Assembly: GCA_036398095.1 (NCBI GenBank)
Contig: DASWHR010000152.1
Span: 1-12,735 of the forward strand
Reading direction: 5' to 3'
Source: DASWHR01 sp036398095
GTDB taxonomy: Bacteria > Actinomycetota > AC-67
DNA: 12,735 nt
Shown here: positions 7,321-12,735 of the stretch, in pieces
Layout of the letters: every line of letters begins with the position of its first letter
How positions within the stretch are numbered: the first letter of the stretch is position 1
The notes under the pieces: generated by a model
The model's database searches: none
What the model was told of the DNA's origin: nothing
Seen by the model: only the letters and a program-made list of their open reading frames with translations
Position numbers and translations under genes: made by a program

Positions 7321-8622
7321 GTGGAGTTGCCCGAGGTCCGATACCTGCCGACGCCGCGGGGAGCCGTCGCGTACCAAGCCTTCGGTTCGGGAGCCCGCAC
7401 CATCGTGTGGACCTCGCCGCCGCTGCTCTCGATCGAGACGCGATGGGACCACCCGGGCAACCTGCGGCTGTGGGACTTCCTCTCGTCGTTCGGGCGGGTC
7501 GTGACGTTCGACTACCGGGGATTCGGCATCTCCGAGCATCTCCCCTTGGATCGCGTCGGCCGTCTCGACGAGATGAGCTTCGACCTCGGGGCCGTCATCG
7601 AGGAGCTCACATCGCCGCCCGTCGTGTTGATCGCGACCGGCACGGCCACTCTCCCGGTCGTTCATTTCGTCACGTCCCATCCATCGGCGGTCGAGCGACT
7701 CGTCCTTCTGAACGCAACGGCAACCGATCCGCTGCAAGGTCAGGTCGATCCGGCGGAATGGGGCGCTCGATGGCGCGACCGATGGGGAACCGGCGATGCA
7801 TTGATCGCCGCCGCATCGGGCGTTCTGGATGACCTTCGGCGCGCAAGCGCGGCACGCAGCGAGCGGATCAGCGCGACGCCGGCCGTCGTCGAGGCCGCGA
7901 TCATCGCGTCGCTCGGACACGATGTTCGCGAGCTGCTTCCGGGCATATCCGTGCCCACGCTCGTGGTGCACACCGGCGACCTGAAGCGGATCACCCCCGA
8001 GATGAGCGAACGCGTCGCCGCAGCCGTTCCCGGCGCGGTGTTCCTCGAGCGGCCGTCCGCCACGTTCAACTGGGGAGAATGGGAAGCCGACATCAAGCGG
8101 TTCGTCACCGGACAGGACGGCGACGCCGAAGGCTACCGGGACTTAGCTACCGTGGTGTTCACCGACATCGTGGGCTCGACCGAGCACGCGGCCCGCGTCG
8201 GAGACGCCGCGTGGCGGAACACGCTCGGCTATCTCGATGCCTTCGTCAAGCACCAGACGGCCCAGCGCAACGGCCGGGTCGTCAAGCACACGGGCGACGG
8301 GCACCTGCTCGAGTTCGCCCGGCCGAGCGATGCCCTCGCGGCGGCCCGGATGCTTCTGAAGGGTTCGCCCGAGCTGGGGGTCCGGCTGCGGGCGGGAATC
8401 CACTACGCCGAGATCGAGCGGCGGCCGGACGGAGACATCGGCGGCATCGGGGTTCACGTCGCCGCCCGGATCGCCGCGCTCGCCGAGCCCGACGAGATCC
8501 TCGTCTCACGCACCGTCACCGAGCTCACCTCGGGCGGAGGCTGCTCCTACGTCGAGCGCGGCATGCGCTCGTTGAAAGGAGTGCCCGGCGAGTGGGCCGT
8601 CTACGCGCTGGCCGGGCCCTGA
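7321..8622 (+). CDS. Class III adenylate/guanylate cyclase fused to a degenerate alpha/beta-hydrolase domain
   Basis: The protein has 433 residues from GTG 7321 (an in-frame GTG at 7288 would add 11). Residues ~1-260 have an alpha/beta-hydrolase fold (FDYRGFGISE, HPSAVERLVLLNA, PTLVVHTGD). However, the nucleophile elbow reads LIATGTATL, with Gly107 where Ser is expected, and Phe249 replaces the catalytic His; only Asp220 remains. Residues ~275-433 are a class III cyclase. Metal-binding Asp282 lies in FTDIVGST and Asp326 in VKHTGDG. Lys322 and Asp372 occupy the purine-specifying positions expected for ATP. Arg383 of VHVAARI is kept, while His379 stands where Asn is usual. The expected product is cAMP, made by a soluble homodimer. 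Rv1900c (LipJ) of M. tuberculosis has the same architecture. The hydrolase domain has probably become a sensor. A 7-bp hairpin overlaps the stop codon. Confidence 0.9.
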   Translation: MELPEVRYLPTPRGAVAYQAFGSGARTIVWTSPPLLSIETRWDHPGNLRLWDFLSSFGRVVTFDYRGFGISEHLPLDRVGRLDEMSFDLGAVIEELTSPPVVLIATGTATLPVVHFVTSHPSAVERLVLLNATATDPLQGQVDPAEWGARWRDRWGTGDALIAAASGVLDDLRRASAARSERISATPAVVEAAIIASLGHDVRELLPGISVPTLVVHTGDLKRITPEMSERVAAAVPGAVFLERPSATFNWGEWEADIKRFVTGQDGDAEGYRDLATVVFTDIVGSTEHAARVGDAAWRNTLGYLDAFVKHQTAQRNGRVVKHTGDGHLLEFARPSDALAAARMLLKGSPELGVRLRAGIHYAEIERRPDGDIGGIGVHVAARIAALAEPDEILVSRTVTELTSGGGCSYVERGMRSLKGVPGEWAVYALAGP

Positions 8623-8639
8623 GCCCGGCGCACGGGCTC
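8621..8639 (+). terminator. Short GC hairpin at the cyclase stop codon
   Basis: GAGCCCG (8621-8627) pairs perfectly with CGGGCTC (8633-8639) around a 5-nt loop. The left arm starts inside the TGA stop codon. No T-run follows. It may aid termination or protect the 3' end of the cyclase mRNA. Confidence 0.4.
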
Positions 8640-8734
8640 TCGCTGTCGGAGACGCTCGCCCTGCCGGTGGCGTCGCGTGCTTGATCCGCTCACCTTGCCA
8701 AGCAACGAAACGGGTCCCCGCAGGGTCGATCGGA

Positions 8735-8769
8735 CGCGAAAGGAGGCCCCCGAGGGAGCCTCCTTCGCG
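8735..8769. terminator. Bidirectional terminator between convergent genes
   Basis: CGCGAAAGGAGGC (8735-8747) pairs with GCCTCCTTCGCG (8758-8769) as a 12-bp stem with a single bulged A and a 10-nt loop. It lies 14 nt beyond the stop of the protease gene on the minus strand and downstream of the cyclase on the plus strand, so it can serve both convergent transcripts. No long T-run is present, as is common in GC-rich genomes. Confidence 0.6.
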
Positions 8770-8783
8770 ATCGTAGACGTTCG

Positions 8784-11594
8784 TTACGGGACGATGATGA
8801 TGACGTCGCACCCAAAGAACGTGTAGGTGTTGCCGTCCGCGCCGGTGAACTTGCCCTTCGCGCACGCCTCGGTGTCGCTGACGGTCAGGCCGGTCATCTG
8901 GGTCCGGAAGTGCATCATCTGGTCCAGGTCGCCGTCCTTCGTGAGCTCGTCGGTGCGTTCGACGACATCCTCAAGATGCGCCTTCCCGTGCGTCTCGGGC
9001 GCGCCGCCGCCGGAGCTGACGAGCGCCTCTTGACCGAATCGGACCGTTGCGACCTGGATGCGGGTCGCGTCGAATGCGAGCGGCAGCCCGTATTCGCCGG
9101 CGGCCGTGGTCAGGGCGGCGGCGGGAATGACGCCGTTGCTGCCGAGGTTCACCGGATTCGTCATCGAGCCGGGCTTGATGTTGAGCGCGATCGGCACGAT
9201 GCAGTCCACGGTGAAGCTCGCCGCCGCGGAGTTGTCGGCCAGATCCGGGTCGATGTCGTCAGGACGATCAGGGCTGATCGATCGCGTGAACGAATACGTG
9301 TGCGATCCCGGCGCCTCGCACGAGATCGTGAACGACTCGTCCAGCGTGCGCTGCTCGCCATTGGTCAAGGCAACCTCGACCGAGCTGGTCGACACCGGCG
9401 TGATCGTCGCCCCCGGCTCAGCCGACGCGGTGCCGGCCATCGCAGCATCCATCGGCGAGGAGGGACCGCCGCTGGTGATGTCGGTGGACGTGGTGACCAT
9501 CTGCGTCTCGCCGATGATGATCTCGCTCGGCGGGGACTCAACCATGAACGATGTGATCGCAAGGTCGGCCTGAGCCTTGACGAGCGTCTCTTGCGTGGCG
9601 CTGTCGTCGCTCGCATCCGGATCCGGGCCGGCGAGGTTGTCGGCCGTTGCCGTGCTGCTTACCGTCAGCGGCGAGCCGTTGTTGTAGACGAGATCCTCCG
9701 CGATCGTCGCGGTCACCGTCCATGTCCGGCTCGTGCGGGCGAGCATCTCCCCGAGCGCGCAGGTCAGCGTCGATGCCGCAAGCGTGCAGCCGCCGGTGTT
9801 GCTCACGTGCGTAAGCCCGGCAGGAAGAGCCTGCGTGACGACGGTCTGCGTCGATGGGTTCGGTCCCTGGTTCTCCACCGCCACCGTGTAGACGAGATCG
9901 GTCCCGGCGATTGCAGGATCGGCCGAGTCGGTCAGCGTCACCGACAAGTCGGTCGTGTTGATCTCTTCCTCCATGTCGGCACGGTCCTGCGTGTCCGGAT
10001 GCTGCCGCGTCTCGGGACGGATCGGGCCGTCGTCAGAGTCGCCGAACTGGCGGAACTTGAGCGAGATGGCCGTCCAGTCGTCGTGGCCCTTCATGTTCGA
10101 CATGCCGCTATTGGTGCAGTCTTCGGGACCGCCGCCGGTCGCGTTCGTGTCGATGTTCACGCCGATGCCGCTGTCGGTGGTGTCGCCGTCGGCGTTGTAG
10201 TCGATGCCGGCGTTGAGCGGCGCCTGCACCTTGTTGCCCATGCCGTCGGTGAATACGGTGCGGTTGGTGGCGTCGGTAGCGTCGAGGACCGCGGCCTCTT
10301 GCAGGCTTCCCTCGTTCAAGTCGGGGAGCGGCGCGATGCCGCGACCGCCGGCGAACCGCGGAGGCGAGTAGTCCACGATGCCTCCGCCGCCCGCGATCGG
10401 AATCCCGAACTGCAGGTCGTAGTTCATGACACTGACGTAGTTCGGCTTGCAGTTGCGTGTCTCAAACCCGCCGTGCTCCAGGTTGAGGTTGTGGCCGAAC
10501 TCGTGCATGTAGGTGCCGGCATCGTGGTTGAACTCGATGAAGTCGTTGCCGCCGACCTCGCCCCAGCCTCCGCCTTCGGAATCAGCCGGGTCTCCGCTGA
10601 TGCCGTATCGGAAGATCCAGCGGCGGATCCCCACGTCGAAGTTGGCGAGCTTGACGTCGTAATAGCTCGAGTCGAGCCTGTCGAGCGTCGGGTCGCCGAC
10701 GTCGTTGCCGCCGCCGAGGTTGTCTCCGACGAGCACGCCGCCTTCCATCAGGCCGCCGGTATCCACATGCAAATTGATGCCGGGCAGGCCGTCAGGATTC
10801 GCGGTCCCCCCGGCGTTGACAGGCGCCGCGGCGAACGCGTCCTTAAAGCGTTGCACTTCGCCGCGTGTCGGAGCGTGACCCGTGATCCAGTCGAACTCCA
10901 GGAACAGGTCCTTGTGAAGAGCGTTGGCGCCGAAGCCCGGCAGGTTGAGATCGATCACGCCGTCGAAGTCCGCATCGACGCCGTTGCGCTCCCATCCGTC
11001 GAGCAGTCCATCGTTGTCGGCATCACCGCTGGCGGAGTCGATCGAGACGTCCCAGCAGACGCGAACCGCCGCGTCGCCGGTGCCCTGCGAGCAAGGAGCG
11101 CTGGTTTCGCCGCTCCACGCGCCCGTCGTGCGATCAACCACGAAGTCAACGGCGTCGCCGGCGATCGGACTGACGTCGCCGCGGTCGTCGCTGCCGCCGG
11201 CCGGATCCGGCGAGAAGGAGCAGAACGGCGCATCGCAGTCGTCGTGATCCCAGATTTCGATCGAGATGCCGACGCTGTCGGGACCGCCCGATGGAATCGG
11301 TTTGGTGAAGACCCAGAGGGGCTCGATCGAGTCGTCGTCGTCCACGTGAACGTTCTTGCTGTTGAACGTTTCGCCGTTGATCGTCACGCCGGCATACATG
11401 TCGGCCTCGCCGCGAAGGTTGTCTTCGATGCCTTCGTCACCGACGTTGACGACGCGAGTGACGGTCACCGTGACAACCCCGGCGTGGGCTGCCTCGGCTT
11501 GAAGCGGAACTGCGACGAACGCCCCGATCGTCGCAAGAACGAGCAGGACGGCGTGCGGCAGGCGCCGCCGCCGTTCGGTAGCGATGCGGAACAT
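8784..11594 (-). CDS. Secreted metzincin protease with DUF11-type repeats
   Basis: The protein has 936 residues. An Arg-rich n-region and hydrophobic core (RRRRLPHAVLLVLATIGAFV) form a signal peptide, cleaved near AEA or AHA (35-38). A beta-rich domain follows, then an Asp-rich calcium-loop segment around 187-213 (DADNDGLLDGWE ... DADFDGVIDL). The protease domain has zinc motif HEFGHNLNLEH at 364-374 (ligands His364, His368, His374; base Glu365) and Met-turn SVMNYD with Met390. Asn371 replaces the usual metzincin Gly. A DUF11/CARDB-like repeat starts near 546 (DLSVTLTDSADP ... VENQGPNP), with a related one near 676. A final beta domain starts near 799 (LNIKPGS ... NLGSNGVIP ... DGDLDQMMHFRTQ ... 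GCDVIII). The likely role is an extracellular or surface protease. ATG 11594 is preceded by GGGGGG at a 4-nt distance and begins the signal peptide. The upstream leader can fold strongly. Confidence 0.85.
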   Translation of the reverse strand: MFRIATERRRRLPHAVLLVLATIGAFVAVPLQAEAAHAGVVTVTVTRVVNVGDEGIEDNLRGEADMYAGVTINGETFNSKNVHVDDDDSIEPLWVFTKPIPSGGPDSVGISIEIWDHDDCDAPFCSFSPDPAGGSDDRGDVSPIAGDAVDFVVDRTTGAWSGETSAPCSQGTGDAAVRVCWDVSIDSASGDADNDGLLDGWERNGVDADFDGVIDLNLPGFGANALHKDLFLEFDWITGHAPTRGEVQRFKDAFAAAPVNAGGTANPDGLPGINLHVDTGGLMEGGVLVGDNLGGGNDVGDPTLDRLDSSYYDVKLANFDVGIRRWIFRYGISGDPADSEGGGWGEVGGNDFIEFNHDAGTYMHEFGHNLNLEHGGFETRNCKPNYVSVMNYDLQFGIPIAGGGGIVDYSPPRFAGGRGIAPLPDLNEGSLQEAAVLDATDATNRTVFTDGMGNKVQAPLNAGIDYNADGDTTDSGIGVNIDTNATGGGPEDCTNSGMSNMKGHDDWTAISLKFRQFGDSDDGPIRPETRQHPDTQDRADMEEEINTTDLSVTLTDSADPAIAGTDLVYTVAVENQGPNPSTQTVVTQALPAGLTHVSNTGGCTLAASTLTCALGEMLARTSRTWTVTATIAEDLVYNNGSPLTVSSTATADNLAGPDPDASDDSATQETLVKAQADLAITSFMVESPPSEIIIGETQMVTTSTDITSGGPSSPMDAAMAGTASAEPGATITPVSTSSVEVALTNGEQRTLDESFTISCEAPGSHTYSFTRSISPDRPDDIDPDLADNSAAASFTVDCIVPIALNIKPGSMTNPVNLGSNGVIPAAALTTAAGEYGLPLAFDATRIQVATVRFGQEALVSSGGGAPETHGKAHLEDVVERTDELTKDGDLDQMMHFRTQMTGLTVSDTEACAKGKFTGADGNTYTFFGCDVIIIVP

Positions 11595-11603
11595 GGTTCC
11601 CCC

Positions 11604-11675
11604 CTGGCGAGAGTGACGGGGATCAGCTCTCCGGAGAGAGCCGCCGCACGACGGGCACGGATGACCTCTCGCCAG
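11604..11675 (-). promoter_or_regulatory. Structured 5' leader (riboswitch-like) of the second protease gene
   Basis: In mRNA sense, CUGGCGAGAG (11675-11666) pairs perfectly over 10 bp with CUCUCGCCAG (11613-11604), enclosing 52 nt. Inside is a stem CGGCUCUC/GAGAGCUG (8 bp with one G-U) capped by UCCG closed by C-G, which is a UNCG-type stable tetraloop. The 3' strand of the outer stem abuts the GGGGGG Shine-Dalgarno (11603-11598). An internal CCCC at 11621-11618 could instead pair with that G-tract. I checked by eye for c-di-GMP-I, glycine and guanidine cores and did not find them. Whether it is a ligand switch, a protein-binding leader or a stability element is unknown. Confidence 0.55.
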
Positions 11676-11681
11676 CACAGG

Positions 11682-11712
11682 ATGCTACGCTGCGGCCCTT
11701 TTTTCCGTCCAA
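11682..11712 (-). promoter_or_regulatory. Candidate promoter of the second protease gene
   Basis: On the minus strand, TAGCAT (11687-11682) fits the TANNNT -10 consensus. A weak TTGGAC (11712-11707) lies 19 nt upstream, and an A6 run sits in the spacer. The expected start, 6-7 nt after the -10, falls at about 11675-11676, the first base of the outer stem of the structured leader. This agreement supports both calls. Confidence 0.45.
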
Positions 11713-11775
11713 TCGGCGTGATCGGCAGGAGTGTCAGGAAGGCCCGCGCCAATACGCTACCGAAAGCCACCATCC

Positions 11776-11877
11776 GCCTAACGGGTTGGCGGCTGAGCAG
11801 CGGGGTGTCGCGCCGGCACAGCCGAGGTTGTAGAAGCATCGGGCGCGATCGCCGTCTGTTCCAGCCGCAAGTTCAAC
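11776..11877. repeat. Imperfect inverted repeat with integron attC-like ends
   Basis: On the plus strand the outer heptamers are GCCTAAC (11776-11782) and GTTCAAC (11871-11877). Just inside them lie TTGGCGGCTG (11786-11795) and CAGCCGCAA (11862-11870), complementary except for one extra base. A further GGCG/CGCC palindrome lies in between. Integron attC sites have R boxes RYYYAAC and GTTRRRY and paired L boxes with an unpaired extra base. One R box here is perfect and the other is not, and the box spacing is not canonical, so this is only a resemblance. Confidence 0.25.
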
Positions 11878-11889
11878 GGCACGCTTCGA

Positions 11890-12102
11890 TCACAGGTCAT
11901 TTGGGGTGAGTCCAGTTCTACGCGCAATGCGTGCAAGCATTTTCGGGCCGATCTCTTCACCGTCGTGGAAGGCGAAAGTGAAATCTGGCCAATCCTCGCG
12001 TTGAAGGATCCGATGGGATCCTCGTTCTCGCTTGATCGACCAGCCGAGCCTGAGCAGTGCTGCCAAGACGCGCCGGGCCTTGGTACTGGGCCATGAGGTC
12101 AC
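11890..12102 (-). CDS. hicA: HicA-family mRNA interferase toxin
   Basis: The protein has 70 residues with the YcfA/HicA double-stranded-RNA-binding-like fold pattern: LAALLRLGWSIKRERGSHR, then FTFAFHDGEEIGPKMLARIA and a terminal TGLTPNDL. The His in GSHR is the catalytic residue by which HicA toxins cleave mRNA in a ribosome-independent way. A second conserved patch (FHDGEEIG) fits the family subtype that starts with WPSTKARRVLAALL. Translation begins at GTG 12102, and its GTGA overlaps the TGA stop of hicB, so the two are translationally coupled with the antitoxin first. Length and motifs are complete, so the toxin is probably functional. Confidence 0.85.
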   Translation of the reverse strand: MTSWPSTKARRVLAALLRLGWSIKRERGSHRILQREDWPDFTFAFHDGEEIGPKMLARIARRTGLTPNDL

Positions 12103-12305
12103 GCGGCGGCAAAGGAGATGTCGTCGAGATTGGCGTCCGTCTCACCATGTTCGAGCTGATCGGCCACGACCCTGAGGGCCAGCGCCTTGACGCGGGCGAT
12201 GGCTTCGTCCCGGGTGACGCCGTACGCCAGGGCGCCGTTGAGTTCGGGCACTTCGGCTATCCAGCGCCCGTCGTCCTCTTCTTCCAGCTCCAAGGTGAAT
12301 CGCAT
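12099..12305 (-). CDS. hicB: HicB-family antitoxin
   Basis: The protein has 68 residues with the partial RNase H-like fold of HicB: RFTLELEEEDDGRWIAEVPE, then LNGALAYGVTRDEAIARVKALALRVVAD. The motif D-G-R-W-I-A-E-V-P-E-L and the A-Y-G-x-T-R/x-E-A helix start are characteristic. HicB binds HicA and blocks its active site. This short form ends soon after the fold and shows no C-terminal ribbon-helix-helix or HTH DNA-binding domain, so autoregulation would need another means. It precedes hicA with a 4-nt overlap. ATG 12305 has no Shine-Dalgarno but sits 6 nt after a strong -10 box, which suggests a leaderless mRNA. Confidence 0.85.
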   Translation of the reverse strand: MRFTLELEEEDDGRWIAEVPELNGALAYGVTRDEAIARVKALALRVVADQLEHGETDANLDDISFAAA

Positions 12306-12311
12306 GAGGCA

Positions 12312-12338
12312 ATGATAGCGCGACTAGCGAAATGCCAA
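12312..12338 (-). promoter_or_regulatory. hicBA promoter, probably leaderless
   Basis: On the minus strand, TTGGCA (12338-12333, five of six matches to TTGACA) is followed after 15 nt by TATCAT (12317-12312, five of six matches to TATAAT). Six bases (TGCCTC) then separate it from the hicB ATG. This places the transcription start at or next to the start codon. The short spacer is a weak point. Confidence 0.6.
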
Positions 12339-12423
12339 GTCCGTTGAACGGCCTGGTTCAGCGGCGGGCCGCGCAAGTCCCTCAAGATACTCGCCTTGGC
12401 GCATCAGCGAATCGAGGCCACAA
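12339..12423. other. Spacer upstream of hicBA
   Basis: No gene is seen here. It contains the short palindrome CCGTTGAACGG at 12341-12351 (one central unpaired base), just upstream of the hicBA -35 box. That position would suit an operator, but nothing else supports it. Confidence 0.3.
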
Positions 12424-12735
12424 CTACCTCAACCGCTCTGCCCTTCGATGTCCACGTGAACTTCTCCTGCGGCGAACAGGGCGGGTCGGAAGATCAGCCG
12501 ATAGGGGCCGCCATCGGCAGGCACGTGAAACAAGGCCCACCCGCAACGCAGGGCCGAAGTAGCGTCCCTCCTCGCGCGCGCGCACCTCCCCGGTATGGAG
12601 GCCCATCCGCACACGCAGGTCGATCCCGTCCGGCCACGATCCCTTGGCGATCGCGAGCTGGAGATCGGTCGCGCACGCGACGGCATCCGAGGCACGCGCG
12701 AAACCGGCCACGAAGCTGTCGCCCTCTCCCTGCTC
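12424..12735 (-). pseudogene. Truncated class III cyclase-domain regulator joined to unrelated sequence (partial)
   Basis: The frame is open from the right edge. The first ~65 codons (12735 to about 12541) clearly encode the middle of a class III cyclase domain. GEGDSFVAGFARASDAVACA is followed by WPDGIDLRVRMGLHTGEV and GRYFGPAL. The E-Q-G-E-G-D-S style resembles cyclase domains at the front of large ATPase/LuxR- or AfsR-type regulators. Where N-R-A-A-R-L should follow GPAL, the sequence changes to an Arg-rich string and stops at 12424, so the Asn/Arg catalytic part is missing. A neighbouring frame of the same tail reads HVPADGGPYRLIFRPALF and then GEVHVDIEGQSG, stopping at 12429. This looks like the end of a different protein. 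The gene is probably broken by a rearrangement near 12541. Confidence 0.6.

Larger units (their letters stand above)
11595..11889. other. Intergenic region between hicA and the protease
   Basis: No convincing gene is seen in these 295 bases. The left third holds the promoter and structured leader of the minus-strand protease. The right part, downstream of hicA, holds a ~102-base inverted-repeat structure (11776-11877) and a weak CCGCC/GGCGG hairpin at 11774-11792. No clear T-rich terminator for hicBA is visible. Confidence 0.5.

Noticed and set aside
8910..11909. A 999-codon plus-strand open frame
   Set aside because: It is the antisense shadow of the metzincin gene: Arg/Ala/Val-rich low-information sequence with no motif, while the minus strand shows a signal peptide, a zinc motif and repeats.
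1..12735. tRNA, rRNA, CRISPR arrays, transposases
   Set aside because: No TTCGANTC-type T-loop with a matching acceptor stem, no regularly spaced direct repeats, and no transposase motifs were seen on either strand by eye.

Overview
The window looks like a chromosome segment from a high-GC bacterium, most likely an actinobacterium or a relative (Thermoleophilia/Acidimicrobiia-like). The hints are the strong GC bias with G/C third positions, an MMPL transporter, an alpha/beta-hydrolase-adenylate cyclase fusion of the mycobacterial Rv1900c type, TANNNT promoter boxes placed for leaderless mRNAs, and GTG starts. The taxon is an inference, as no rRNA or marker gene is present. Most of the coding sequence is for exported or cell-surface proteins.

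Layout. (1) 2-274, +: the last ~90 residues of an MMPL-family transporter. (2) 292-1740, -: a PQQ-type beta-propeller protein, convergent with the transporter, with no visible signal peptide. (3) 1783-3252, +: a secreted FG-GAP/integrin-alpha-like propeller, divergent from (2). (4) 3497-6109, +: a large secreted metzincin protease with three Ig-like repeats and a C-terminal surface domain, behind a TTGACA-type promoter. (5) 6175-7257, +: a lipoprotein carrying a TolB/PD40 propeller, just after a 14-bp perfect hairpin. (6) 7321-8622, +: a class III cyclase fused to a degenerate alpha/beta-hydrolase domain. (7) 8784-11594, -: a second, different secreted metzincin with DUF11-type repeats, facing (6) across two hairpins. 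Its 5' leader contains a strongly predicted fold. (8) 11890-12305, -: a hicBA toxin-antitoxin pair with its own promoter. (9) 12424-12735, -: the broken end of another cyclase-type regulator joined to unrelated sequence.

How they may work together (inference). Genes 2-7 resemble a surface-proteolysis and adhesion neighbourhood: two metzincins, three propeller proteins that could act as ligand-binding or assembly platforms, and a cyclase whose hydrolase domain has lost its catalytic residues and may sense a ligand. The right edge (hicBA, an attC-like inverted repeat, a broken cyclase gene) looks like a more plastic patch.

The most interesting signal is the leader of the second protease. A promoter box is placed so that transcription would begin at the first base of a 10-bp perfect stem. 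That stem encloses an inner stem capped by a UNCG tetraloop and ends right at the Shine-Dalgarno G-tract, while an internal CCCC could alternatively mask that tract. This is the architecture of a translational riboswitch or protein-binding leader, and I could not match it to a class I know.
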